In this document: piece by piece, positions 12,401 to 20,273 of the stretch | Numbering within the stretch: the first letter of the stretch is position 1 | How the letters are laid out: the number at the start of each line of letters is the position of its first letter | NCBI GenBank assembly: GCA_905397405.1 | Contig: CAJPVJ010000810.1 | Coordinates: 1 to 20,293, forward strand | Source: Oppiella nova | Lineage: Eukaryota > Arthropoda > Arachnida > Sarcoptiformes > Oppiidae | Length of the DNA stretch: 20,293 nt | Direction of reading: 5' to 3' | Notes under the pieces: generated by a model | What the model saw: the letters and a program-made list of their open reading frames with translations, nothing else | What the model was told of the DNA's origin: nothing | Database searches by the model: none | Translations under genes and position numbers: made by a program

Positions 12401-14494
12401 CGTCCTAATATTCTGAGGCCTTGTCTGTATAGGTGGGGGTGTATTGCCGGGTCCTATAATTTGATTTAGATTTGTCGGCTTTGGAGCAAAATCAGGGATA
12501 GGAATGATTTCATGATTACCACCAGTTTCGTGGACATCAATATCAGATAATATGGGAATTAAATTTTGATTTGGGATCAAAATATCGTTATTATCGATAC
12601 TGTTGTTACTGAGGGGCAAAAAAGTCGATGTAAAAGTTACTTTTGGAGTCGTATTTGACTTTCGAGTAGTACTGGATTGACTAGAAGAAGGAAGTTTGGG
12701 ACCAATTATCTCTTTCTTGATACCAGTGTTTGTTGGGTTGGAAGTGATGACCTTAAGAGTGGTCTGTAAATTGGGTCGCATAGTAATGGGTTTATAAATT
12801 GTCTCATTTGGTGTTTTGGGTTTATTTTGTTGATTTGGTTTAATTGTTTCCGAAGGCTTAGCTGTTACTTGATTTTTAGCTGAATTTGGTTTAGTAGTCG
12901 TTATAGGAATTGGTGTGATTTTAGGTGGTGGTGTAGATTGACTTTGGTTACGTACGGAATTTTGAGCAATAATTACTTGGTTTGGATGTACAACTGGTTT
13001 GTGTATAGGCTTGTTAACCAGTATTGTTTTATTTAATTTCATGGGTTCATCTAAAGCTGGTTTATTGGGGAATATGGGTTCCCTATGTATTACAGGACGG
13101 GGTCTACTCGTCCTAATATTCTGAGGTCTTGTCTGTATAGGTGGGGGTGTATTGACGGGTCCTATAATTTGATTTAGATCTGTCGGCTTTGGAGCAAAAC
13201 CAGGGATAGGAATGATTTCATGATTACCACCAGTTTCGTGGACATCAATATCAGATAATATGGGAATTAAATTTTGATTTGGGATCAAAATATCGTTATT
13301 ATCGATACTGTTGTTACTGAGGGGCAACATATCAGGCAATTCTGGAAGAATTGGTCGACGACTTGAATTAGGTCTTTGTTTTTGTCTCATGGGTTCCCTC
13401 AACATATTCGGAGGTTGAATATTATTTTGAGTGTTTGGTCTAAAAGTATCTTCAAAGTGATTATCAAATATCGGTTGAGTGTCTATGGGTTTGTTGAAAT
13501 TATTTGGTCGATTAGCAGCGATTGGTTTTATAATATCACTATCGGGTAGAATTGGAGGTAAAGGTGCGTTAAAATCGGGTACATTTGGCTTCAAGGGGCC
13601 GGGTGTTTGCATATCATTATACGGGTAGTTATTGTTTAATGGGATTTTAGGTGGTTTTTGATTAAATGGTTTGTTGTTTGAGTTCAATGACTCGCTATTA
13701 ATGAAATCACTGTTTGAATGAATTAATGGCTCTTTTGTCTCAATTGGCGGACGGTTTGGAAAACTTTGATGACTCGGAAGGAACGGTACTTCTTGTGGTC
13801 GCGAGTATTCATAATTACTCGGAAGTGCGACATGAGGGACAGGCTCTTCATTCAATATACCTGGATAATTTTGAATGTTGTCTATAGAGGGTTTGAGAGG
13901 GTTTGGGAAATTTAGTGAGTGGTCGGGTATGTCAGGTATTTTAGGCAGTGAGGCAAAGCCTAATGTGTTGTAATCATTGGGTGCCTTTTGGGGCCAACTG
14001 TTAATCATGTGCGAGTCGTGATTGGACTGACCAAGTGGTTTGTGATCCCAATTATGATTATTGATGGGCTGGAAGTGAGTGTCACTTATAGGCAACGGGT
14101 TGTTTGGGAACAAGTGGTCGTTCCTATCGACGTCAACATCGATGCCATGTATGTTAAGCATAGGCTTATGGCTCAGCGCATGATTGTTAGGCTCCGGCAC
14201 TTTATCGGGAAGGTGTGGATCGTTGTCCTCATTGTCTTCCTCCTCGTCGTCAAAGCCAACACCAAAACCCCATCGACTCATTGAATCAGTTTTATTATTA
14301 TCAGTGATATCTGGCCCGTCGTTTGGGTCGACACTAAGCGGAGCACTGGTATCACCGATGGAGTCATCCCTGGGCTGAGGACTGGTGTCCGAAATATTTG
14401 TCTCATTCGTGTCATTACTTATTGGATCTCCGAATGAGAGATAAAAAGATGAAACTATTAAAACAAATATTAAACAATTTGTTTTAATTATCAT
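1..14494 (-). CDS. Giant secreted Ser/Thr/Glu-rich repeat protein, 3' end outside window
   Basis: The start is the ATG at 14494, followed by a clear signal peptide (residues 1-22, hydrophobic core LIFVLIVSSFYLSF) and then DPISNDTNETN. Order of the mature protein: acidic and Pro/Asn-rich region (to about residue 389), a 236-residue tandem repeat (about 390-861), a Thr/Lys/Ser/Pro-rich region (to about 2080), then Glu/Ser/Thr-rich sequence with arrays of a 29-residue repeat. Read literally, the frame is broken. Codon phase changes only at three 128-base duplications (11785-12039, 7777-8031, 6675-6929), and the remaining stops fall in eleven 127-base blocks written as unreversed complement. Allowing for both, one frame runs open from 14494 to base 2, 4,703 codons, with no stop. 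No intron is needed. Cys is almost absent, and the many Ser/Thr suggest O-glycosylation (inference). The role could be mucin-like, cuticular, silk or glue; no family was recognised. Confidence 0.82.
487..1217 (-). other. Non-repeat Glu/Ser/Thr-rich spacer between arrays B and C
   Basis: This part of the giant reading frame has no 87-bp units. It encodes Ser/Thr/Glu-rich sequence such as ESSEVGSTTSSDISQELPE and a less acidic stretch (FQTTFQTILNMFSFKTT). There are no in-frame stops. Plus-strand frames here are shadows of it. Confidence 0.75.
1218..3133 (-). repeat. 87-bp repeat array B, 22 units
   Basis: The GST codon triplet of the unit recurs every 87 bases from 1301 to 3110, giving 22 units, except for one unit near 2400 that lacks 18 bp (in frame; GSTEASSETIEE where other units have six more residues). 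Two unit types are mixed: GSTETITESES and GSTEASIESQS. The frame stays open throughout, in the same phase as array C and as the sequence up to about 3.9 kb. Confidence 0.9.
3655..3775 (-). repeat. Duplicated block, copy 1 (RPNYSTIF...LELVTESHT)
   Basis: The encoded stretch RPNYSTIF, NYVTNVE, then LELVTESHTFDSS has a close relative at about 5285-5420 (RPNYSTIF, NYVTNVE, LELVTESHTSDSS). Nucleotide similarity is high but not perfect, so it is an older internal duplication of the giant gene. Confidence 0.8.
3880..4006 (-). other. Unreversed-complement block C1 (edges within about 3 bases)
   Basis: Literal minus-strand reading meets TGA at 3976-3974 and TAA at 3895-3893 and 3892-3890 in the main frame. 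Read as complement without reversal, the block is open and joins the flanking frame (FDWIPIRFSKPTTIV above, NKPNVTKTTPK below), giving residues such as TKTTKGRRPFWEAI and RPRPPYVKPI. Stops in both readings limit the possible edges. A plausible-looking intron inside it (gtaaac to cgcag) is judged spurious. Confidence 0.7.
5010..5136 (-). other. Unreversed-complement block C2 (edges within about 3 bases)
   Basis: The literal reading breaks off just after SQEVTQK. As unreversed complement it reads DTTTEKAESIETSSTTELST and continues in phase into NESLSTEFITERS. It also resembles native sequence near 3310 that encodes a similar stretch. Confidence 0.75.
5285..5420 (-). repeat. Duplicated block, copy 2 (RPNYSTIF...LELVTESHT)
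   Basis: Paralogous copy of the block at 3655-3775, with a small internal length difference (three fewer residues after RPNYSTIF). It is in the same phase as copy 1. Confidence 0.8.
5734..5860 (-). other. Unreversed-complement block C3, 127 bases
   Basis: Literal minus reading hits TAA at 5854-5852. As unreversed complement it is open and gives EEYTTEQIEDIV, joining NQEVTEG on one side and EVYIT on the other. This matches the native motif EEYTTQQIVDIVNQEVT near 7520-7570. The junction residues fix both edges, giving 127 bases. Confidence 0.85.
5998..7363 (-). repeat. 87-bp (29-residue) repeat array A
   Basis: About 15 units of 87 bp encode the repeat SQGSTETITESE, then TSETIEE, then EKPIVEV or EKPIEEV. 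Between about 6061 and 6800 the units alternate between two forms (ending EESEKPIEEV and EETEKPIVEV), giving a 174-bp higher-order repeat with nearly identical copies. One spacing is 128 instead of 174 (6750 to 6878); this is the 127-base duplication annotated at 6675-6929. Copy number in such an array may not be reliable in the assembly. Confidence 0.9.
6675..6929. repeat. 127-base tandem duplication plus one base (frameshift)
   Basis: Bases 6675-6801 and 6803-6929 match at 126 of 127 positions (6722 t, 6850 g), separated by a single a at 6802. The 128-base offset shifts the frame of array A: the upstream frame ends shortly after EKPIEEVV. Leaving out one copy and the a restores the 87-bp periodicity of the array and the frame. 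Confidence 0.9.
7777..8031. repeat. 127-base tandem duplication plus one base, second copy partly complemented
   Basis: Copy 1 is 7777-7903, the extra a is at 7904, and copy 2 is 7905-8031. The first 90 bases of copy 2 are identical to copy 1; the last 37 are its unreversed complement. The offset is 128, again a frameshift in the giant gene. Confidence 0.93.
7995..8121 (-). other. Unreversed-complement block C4, 127 bases (decisive case)
   Basis: Bases 7995-8031 are the exact complement, in the same left-to-right order, of bases 7867-7903 (37 of 37; gctttcggtgcc against cgaaagccacgg). These 37 bases are the tail of a 127-base duplication whose first 90 bases (7905-7994) are in normal form, so the left edge is fixed to the base. 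Complemented, the block reads EEYTTEEIVDIVSQEVTEG and meets the native frame (QEPEI) at 8122. Literal reading has TGA at 8114-8112. Confidence 0.95.
8471..8597 (-). other. Unreversed-complement block C5, 127 bases
   Basis: Literal minus reading gives a Val-rich hydrophobic frame, and the main frame stops at 8591-8589. Unreversed complement gives Thr-rich sequence (TTHLTTHPTVKP, SKTTQS) in phase with NTTND above and AKSTAKEVK below. Confidence 0.85.
8894..9020 (-). other. Unreversed-complement block C6 (edges within 1 base)
   Basis: The main frame stops at 9014-9012 in literal reading. Unreversed complement reads STKTSSTNTPKSSSLTT and RRPLKTTPK, continuing in phase into QLEFTQKSSSS. The hydrophobic literal frame (AAVYVV) is a shadow. 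Confidence 0.85.
9601..9727 (-). other. Unreversed-complement block C7, 127 bases
   Basis: Unreversed complement matches native sequence near 9440-9500 (both contain gacgagagtttctgttgggt) and encodes SPPNVTQQKLSSP, in phase with KPTKIEST below and SSS above. Shifting the edge by one base creates a stop, which supports these limits. Confidence 0.88.
9761..9887 (-). other. Unreversed-complement block C8, 127 bases
   Basis: Unreversed complement contains gagtggtctttggggatatc, also found in native form near 9315. It encodes ISTTISPKTTQ, joining TKVPNSSTT above and NGTSVTKSSS (native, 9728-9760) below. Literal reading stops at 9878-9876 and otherwise looks like a membrane protein. Confidence 0.88.
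10294..10420 (-). other. Unreversed-complement block C9, 127 bases
   Basis: Literal main frame stops at 10406-10404. Unreversed complement reads PKQETASTATT at one edge and TSTTNSVGSTSS at the other, both in phase with native flanks. It resembles native sequence near 10140-10165 (gtgatgtccactttg). Confidence 0.83.
11019..11145 (-). other. Unreversed-complement block C10 (edges within 1 base)
   Basis: Literal main frame stops at 11144-11142. Unreversed complement reads TSTTKSPKIVSNKTTT and ends TTTSAI, in phase with TSATSAV above and KKNMTAIANS below. Literal reading gives an apparent transmembrane segment, which is a shadow. Confidence 0.85.
11479..11605 (-). other. Unreversed-complement block C11, 127 bases
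   Basis: Literal main frame meets TGA at 11603-11601, inside an apparent perfect splice donor (AG|GTGAGT). Unreversed complement is open: STTQSTATTKP, then NTTKTTPKT, joining PRTS above and LSTLKKSTS below in phase. Confidence 0.88.
11785..12039. repeat. 127-base tandem duplication plus one base (frameshift)
   Basis: Bases 11785-11911 and 11913-12039 are identical over 127 positions, with an a at 11912. A further copy lies in the upstream 708-bp repeat unit. The duplication shifts the frame so that the literal reading ends in SLPTQQTLVSRKR, the out-of-frame reading of TSNPTNTGIKKEI. Omitting 128 bases continues into TLAPTLKTTQKTTT. Confidence 0.93.
11911..13327 (-). repeat. 708-bp (236-residue) tandem duplication, two copies
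   Basis: Bases 11911-12619 and 12619-13327 match at an offset of 708, a multiple of three. The encoded copies both begin LPLSNNSIDNND and end KVTFTST. They differ at roughly a dozen residues (for example PGFAPKPTD versus PDFAPKPTN, NKTIL versus NKTLL), so they are about 95% identical. The divergence suggests a real, fairly recent intragenic duplication and not a copied contig end. Its downstream end carries a further 127-base duplication listed separately. Confidence 0.85.
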
Positions 14495-15078
14495 AATATT
14501 GAACTAAAACTTATCTAAAATAAATTTTAATTATGTTTTAAAATAAAAACTTTTTTACAATAACTTTAAGTCTAATTTTCATTTAACTTTGATTTTGATT
14601 GAAATTTAAATATTTTCTGTTTTAAAGATTAATTATCCCTCTATTGATGAAAGTGTTAGACTTTGTTTCAATACACTATTAATTAGATTTTTGATCCCTA
14701 ATAATCATTGAAAAGTCATTTACAGTTATCGCATCTGCTATTATATTTTGTTAGCATTTGGTTCACAATATTTTGTTAATTTACACTCAAATTAAAATGA
14801 GTTTTTTATATTTAAGTTAATTTTTAAAATGTAAATTTAATAAAAAATTTTAATTTATATTATATTTTATTATAAAGAATGATAAAATATAATTTCAAGT
14901 TGAGGTTACAATAGTTTTAAGTGTAACTTGTAAGTTAATGTAAATTATAAAAAATTATAATAACACAAAAGGTTTAAAGAATTTCTTTTATTTATAACAA
15001 AAACAAATTAATCAAAACTGACAAAAGGCTACATAACATATAAACATAAAATACAAGAATTAATACAAATTGTGTGAA
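14495..15078. other. AT-rich intergenic region between gene 2 and the giant gene
   Basis: No open frame of note. It holds the 3' flank of the upstream gene, with its poly(A) signal at 14987-14992, and the promoter region of the giant gene. I could not identify a convincing TATA box or initiator among the A/T runs. Confidence 0.6.
14987..14992 (-). terminator. Poly(A) signal AATAAA of gene 2
   Basis: The minus strand reads AATAAA, about 87 nt after the stop codon at 15081-15079, a normal distance for a cleavage signal. Confidence 0.6.
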
Positions 15079-18000
15079 TTAGTGGGGTGTCCGGGGTTGA
15101 CCTTTCCTCTTGATTGGTAATACTATAGGTCTCCAAATATCTTCGGGTGATTTGTCTTTCCTTGTGTTGACCACCACTTCATCTGCAGATATATCGCTAG
15201 GATTTTCAGAAGTGCTCTCATCTTCACCACTGGATTCATTAGGTGTTGACTCAGATTCCCCTGAATTTGGCTTTTCTTCTGAATTATTTTGTTCTTCATT
15301 TTGATTATTGTTTTCATTTTGAATATTACTTTCCTCTGAGGTTTGAGACTCGTTTTGGTCAACACTTTGATCCCCTGTTTGATCACTATTTTGTTCCCCG
15401 TTTTGTTCGCCACTCTGTTCTTCATTTTGTTCATGACTTTGATCAACATTTTGATCGTTATTTTGATCGACATTCTGGTCATTGTTTTGATCGACAGTTT
15501 GGTCATTAATTTGATCATGGTTGTTTTCATTTTGAATATTACTTTCCTCTGAGTTTTGATCTAAATTTTGTTCACTAATTTGATTTGCATTTTGGTCTTC
15601 ATTTTGATCTACATTTTGGTCACCACTTTGATCCAGATTTTGATCATTACTCTGATCTGGACCCTGATCATTATTTTGACTGGTATTCTGGTCATCGCTT
15701 AATTCTTCATTAGAAGATTCATTTTCGTTGGCATTGTGTTCAGCATTTGAATTAACATTTTCTACATTTTCGGTAACACTTTCCTCTTGAGTGGAATCGA
15801 CTTCAGTGTCTGATTGGTGTTCATTCATCTCATTTACATTTTCAGATGAATCTTGATTTGAATTTTCATTGTTACCTTGTTGTGAATTATCTTCATTAAC
15901 AGAATCAGAGTTTTGTTCAGAATTGTGTTCATTGTTTTGCTCATCAATTGGTTGTGAACTTTGTTCCGAAATGTGATTGTCTTCTGAATTCTGTTCGCTA
16001 TCTTGAGCTGCATTTTGGTCGGAATTTTCGTCCGAATTTTGTTCAGCACTTACTTCTAAACCTGAATTCTGGTCCACATTAGTGTCAGAATTTTGTTCAT
16101 TGTTTTCCTGTGTTTCTTGATTTTCTTCGTGATTTTGTTCATGATTTTCATCAATTTGTTCAGAATTTTGTTCAGAATTTTGTTCAGAATTTTGTTCACT
16201 ATTTTGTTCACTATTTTGTTGAGAACTTTCCTCATTTTGATCATTATTTTGTGAGCTCTCCTCTGATTCAGTATTGTCTTCAGTAGTCGTTTCAATGGAT
16301 TCAGTGGTCGTCTCTTCTGTGGCTTCTGTGGCAGTTGTGGTCGGTTTTGTCACTTCTGTAGTTGTCTTAGTAGTGGTTGTTCTCGTTGTGGCCATCGTCT
16401 CTCCAAACGTATTCATTGTAATGATATTATATGGCTTTTCTGCAAAAGTTAATTCATTTATTAAATCTACTGCAATAGTGTCTCAGATAATAAAAGTATA
16501 ATAACCTGTTTTTCTGGTGTTTGCCTGATTAGGGAAATCGGGTATCGCCGGTACGATCCATTGAGTTAACTCTTGTCCTTTAGAGGCATCCTTAGCTCCA
16601 GCATAAGGACCCAAAACAGGTTTCCATTTATCACCATTTTGTGGGGCGACAGTCGGGTACTGAACTATAGGGACAGGTGTGGCCTTTCTCTTGCCTAATG
16701 TTACGGGATTCCAGTCATCCTTCTCTGAATGTGGCTTAACATTGGGAAAGATTACAGCGCTTGGAACCAATGGGTTATTAATTAAAATGGGATTATTGAC
16801 AATGTGCTGGACACTTGTAGCATTTTGCTTATGGGGATAATTGGGAAATATTTGATTATTACTAATATATGGATTATTGGGATTGAATGGTAGTATAGTT
16901 AATGGAGTGGTCGGATGCAAATTAATTGTAGTGAAATGCTGTGTCGATGCCAGAGCGCCGTTTGGTTTATTAGGATTTTTGGGATTTTTAGGATTTGTAG
17001 GATTTGCTGCATTTGTTGGTTTCGTTGGGTTTTTAGGTTTCGTAGGGCTCTTAGGATTTTGGGGATTCTTTGGTTTAATAGTTGGTTTGAATGTAGGCTT
17101 GTTTTCCATTTCACTATCAAACTCATACTCCATCCCTTCCGGTCCCACGTCTACAACGGTATCACTAGTTGTGGCCGAAGAAGTGGTGGCTCTAGACTTA
17201 GTGGGCAGTGGTTTCAAAGTGATCTCTTCATCACTCAATGGCGTCGAAACTGTGACTCTCATTGGTTTGCGTCCTCTTTGTATTGGTTTTCGTGTAGTCT
17301 TTTCGCTCGGATTTACAATAATTATTGACTCTTCACTGAAATACGGCTCATCCAGTGATTCAGTCGTCTTTGTGGAAGGCGTCGGTCGGTTTCTACGGCC
17401 CGGTCTGAATGGTCTACCAGTGGGCACGGGCCGTGCAAAGGGCTGTCCTGTATAACCAGGGAATGATGGATATCCTGGACCTCCAGGAATGGGGAAAAAC
17501 TGAGAAATATTGTTGAGGTGTTGCCATGTGGTCAGCAAACTATCCTCATTATCTATGCCGTCCTCTTCAAAGGTGCCGACACCAGAGGTGGGCGCAGGCA
17601 TTGGTCCGTAAATGATCTCTCGGCCCGGATTGCCTTGATTTCCGCCATAACTCGATCCGTGAAACTCATCTTCATTTGCATTATTATGCGAAGAGTGTTG
17701 ACCAGAGTTTGGATAGTTTTGCGGGTAATTGGATGGGTATTGGGGACCGTATATGAAATGATTAGACTGTGGCGCCCCTTCCGATGGCTTATTCTTCAAG
17801 TGAAAGAGTGAGGAGAATATGTCGGGAAAGGGTTCATCAAATTCTTCGTCTTGATTGTCATCATTGAAGGGAATGCCTCCCAATGAGGCGGACTCTAAGT
17901 CGAGGTGCGAGTCATTGATTTGATCGGTGAAGTGCAACCACTCACCACTGGTCTCGTCGTAAATCCATTTGTTTCCGTTGTCGTCCACTTTAACCTTAGA

Positions 18001-18144
18001 CCTGATGTCACCTTTCCTGAGGCCCTCCAGTTTGGCGGCACTTAATTTAGTCATCTCTGACCCATTTCCCTCCTCACCCTTTTGGCTCTCATTTGCATGA
18101 AGTGACTGAATGTACACTAAAACTAATAGAAATTTGAATTTCAT
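15079..18144 (-). CDS. Secreted Pro/Asn/Lys- and Gln/Asn/Glu-rich protein, 999 residues, two exons
   Basis: Exon 1 is 18144-16506 and exon 2 is 16439-15079; spliced length is 3,000 bases. The start ATG opens a signal peptide (residues 1-17, MKFKFLLVLVYIQSLHA). A compact, probably folded patch follows, with NKWIYDETSGEWLHF at 58-72. Then come an acidic stretch, Gly/Pro/Asn-rich sequence, a NPTKP/NPKNP repeat stretch, and two motifs DDWNPV and DKWKPV before the splice. Exon 2 starts Thr-rich (TTRTTTTKTTT) and becomes a very acidic Gln/Asn/Glu/Ser-rich tract with SEQN and DQN repeats, ending DIWRPIVLPIKRKGQPRTPH. Gln/Asn tracts of this type are often disordered and self-associating. No named family recognised; an extracellular structural role is inference. 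The literal sequence shows no 127-base anomaly. Confidence 0.85.
16440..16505 (-). other. 66-bp intron of gene 2
   Basis: The donor reads ACAG|GTTATT and the acceptor ttaacttttgcag|AAAAG. Splicing is phase 1 and joins RKT to EKPYNIITMNT in frame, turning two separate open frames into one. Without splicing, the first frame stops soon after, at YYTFII. The size agrees with the 57-68 bp introns of the neighbouring gene. Confidence 0.85.
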
Positions 18145-18826
18145 GTCTGATATGCAAACAAGAGCTTCACATAAAACAACTAATTAAAGGAAAATTCTTT
18201 AGGCTTTAAAATTTTATGAATAAATTACAAAAAAAACCTTAATCAATGACTTTATTTTTAGAGCATTGGTTTGAATACGAAAAGTACTTTGATTGAAATT
18301 AACTCAAATTGACAGCTGCTTTGTATTCAATAATTAACACATTTAATCGTAAAGCAAACATATTTTGTATTTTAAAATTGAGAATAAGGTTTTACAATCA
18401 ATGTTTTAATGTGTGCCTTAAATTGCCAATATCAAAAATGCTTTTGTACTAAAATACATGAATGTCCATGTATACAATAAGATAAATCAGTTCATTTTGA
18501 ACAATTATTTATACTGTACTTGAGCTTTTTAAAAATAAATCTTGATAATTAGTAAAACTTTGTGACTCAGTATTATCATAAACTATGACCAAATTTGACA
18601 AAATTAAATCCATATTTAAAAGCTTTTAGCTAAATATTATTAGCCAGCTATTTAATATTCAAACAATTATCATATTTCTAACTATTTATAAAATATATAG
18701 TTATCTAAAATTAATCAAATAGCAAAAAATAATTAGTAATTTTACTTATTTATTAAGTTATTAAGTACATAAATATTTTAATATTAATAATTTAAGTGAA
18801 AGTATGATTTCTCAAAAGTATGTTAT
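18145..18826. other. AT-rich intergenic region
   Basis: No coding signal seen. It contains the 3' flank of the Gly/Asn-rich gene and the upstream region of gene 2. Many A/T runs, but no promoter element I would defend. Confidence 0.6.
18749..18754 (-). terminator. Poly(A) signal AATAAA of the Gly/Asn-rich gene
   Basis: Minus-strand AATAAA about 75 nt past the stop codon at 18829-18827. In this AT-rich flank a chance match is possible; an ATTAAA also lies nearer, at 18778-18783. Confidence 0.45.
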
Positions 18827-20273
18827 TTATAATTTATACATAAGATTGCCATCAATTTTAGTTTCATCAGGAATTTGATAAGAAGTTCTGTTATGCATTC
18901 CCCCGATTCCGTTACCAGAATTCACGCCATTATTACGGCCACCGTTCCCATTATGACTGCCCTCTCCACCAAATCCTAACAATTAAACAAAAATTAAAGT
19001 ATAAAAAAACTTTTTTTAAAACTTAAAATAATTTAATACTAACCATTGCCTGAGTTTTGGCCGCTATTATTAATCGGCATAATCTGGATAATCAAACTCA
19101 TCATTAAATTGAGGCTCAGGTGTCGTATTCTTAGATTTTGGTTTTGGTTTCCAAGTTTTAGGTGCCTCTGGTTTTTGCCAATTATTGGGCGTAGGCTTAT
19201 CCCATTATGACTGCCCTCTCCACCAAATCCTAACAATTAAACAAAAATTAAAGTATAAAAAAACTTTTTTTAAAACTTAAAATCATTTAATACTAACCAT
19301 TGCCTGAGTTTTGGCCGCTATTATTACCACCCTTTCCGTTATTATTGCCAATACCACCGATTCCGTTACCAGAATTGTTGCCTATATTTCCACCTCCATT
19401 TCCGTTATTCATGCCTTTGCCACCCCTTTAATAAAGTTAATACAATATAAACACTAAAATACATTAATTTAATGAAACAAACCTTCCGTTAAAAGAATTT
19501 TCTGAGCCATTGTTACCTCCGATGCCATTAATAAGCCCTAACCCTCCCAACCCATTACCAGAGCTCGAGCCAACATTTCCCCCTCCATTACCATTCATGT
19601 CACCCAAACCCCCCAATGAGTTACTAGAGTTGACGCCTCCACTGTTGCCTCCGATCCCATTATATTCACCCTCTCCTCCAAAGCCTAAGAAATTAAAATT
19701 AATATTATATACAAAATAAATAACATAATTAAAATGGTGTTACCATTGCCCGACCACTCGCCAATATTAGCACCACCATTTCCGTTGGCTGAACCCATTC
19801 CTCCAATTGAATTACCACTGAATTCTTCCATACCATTCCCTCCCACGCCATTCCAATTGCCGGTTCCGCCGACTCCATTGCCTGTCAATTATAATCAGTT
19901 AATAATTTAAAAGATTTAAAATATTTCTTATTTTATACCAGAATTGGAGCCAACATTGACGCCTCCGTTCCCATTTAGGCTACCGATACCTCCCATCGCA
20001 TTGCCAATGTTATTAGCCTCTGGTCGAGTCCACTGTCCATTACCTCCGATCCCATTATTTTCTCCAATACCTCCATTTCCATTGCCTGAATTGCTCCCTA
20101 TATTAGCCCCACCCACTCCATTATTATCGCCCACACCTCCCTTTGCATTCCCGATATTATTGCCATTATTGTTGCCCCCAATCCCGTTCCAATTACCAGT
20201 GCTACCTCTGCCATTGCCTGAATTATCAAGTACATTTCCACCTCCATTCCCGTTATTCACTCCAATTCCACCC
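18827..20273 (-). CDS. Gly/Asn-rich repeat protein, 5' exons outside window
   Basis: Exons on the minus strand: 20273-19939, 19881-19744, 19684-19483, 19425-19298, 19229-19044, 18975-18827. The spliced frame gives 378 residues, open to TAA. The sequence is built from NGNGGG, GGIG, NNGIGG and NSGNG units. Two exons begin with nearly the same segment (GGIGVNNGNGGGN and GGKGMNNGNGGGN), and most introns interrupt a Gly codon after its first base, so exons could duplicate without breaking the frame. The C-terminus differs: HNRTSYQIPDETKIDGNLMYKL. Exon 19229-19044 is suspect, since 127 of its bases look foreign (see 19073-19199); without it and one intron the neighbours still join in frame. No signal peptide is in view. 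Extracellular glue, silk or cuticle protein is a guess from composition. Confidence 0.75.
18976..19043 (-). other. 68-bp intron, copy of the one at 19230-19297
   Basis: Same donor and acceptor as its copy, one base different (19030 versus 19284). One of the two may be an assembly duplicate. Confidence 0.75.
19073..19199 (-). other. 127-base insert with coding-like sequence in the wrong frame
   Basis: In the frame of the Gly/Asn-rich gene this stretch is not Gly-rich. In another frame it reads as a credible protein tail: WQKPEAPKTWKPKPK, then PQFNDEFDYPDYAD and a stop. That suggests the last coding bases of some other gene placed here by mistake. Confidence 0.6.
19230..19297 (-). other. 68-bp intron
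   Basis: Donor CAATG|gttagt, acceptor aattgttag|GATTTGG, phase 1. Nearly identical to the intron at 18976-19043 because both lie in the 127-base direct repeat. Confidence 0.8.
19426..19482 (-). other. 57-bp intron
   Basis: Donor GGAAG|gtttgt, acceptor tattaaag|GGGTGG, phase 2; joins FNG to RGGKG through a split Arg codon. Confidence 0.8.
19685..19743 (-). other. 59-bp intron
   Basis: Donor CAATG|gtaaca, acceptor tttcttag|GCTTTGG, phase 1; joins SGN to GFGGEG. Confidence 0.85.
19882..19938 (-). other. 57-bp intron
   Basis: Donor TCTG|gtataa, acceptor ttgacag|GCAATGG, phase 1; joins NSG to NGVGG. Confidence 0.85.

Larger units (their letters stand above)
18946..19326. repeat. 127-base direct repeat flanking a 127-base insert
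   Basis: Bases 18946-19072 match 19200-19326 at 126 of 127 positions, offset 254. Each copy holds the end of one exon, a whole 68-bp intron and the start of the next exon. Exactly 127 unrelated bases lie between them. Confidence 0.92.

Noticed and set aside
14429-14494. Separate short plus-strand genes across the window (for example near 7492-7962, 10474-11022, 16877-17455).
   Set aside because: All lie opposite the large minus-strand genes, have the mirrored composition expected of shadow frames, and lack any recognisable domain.
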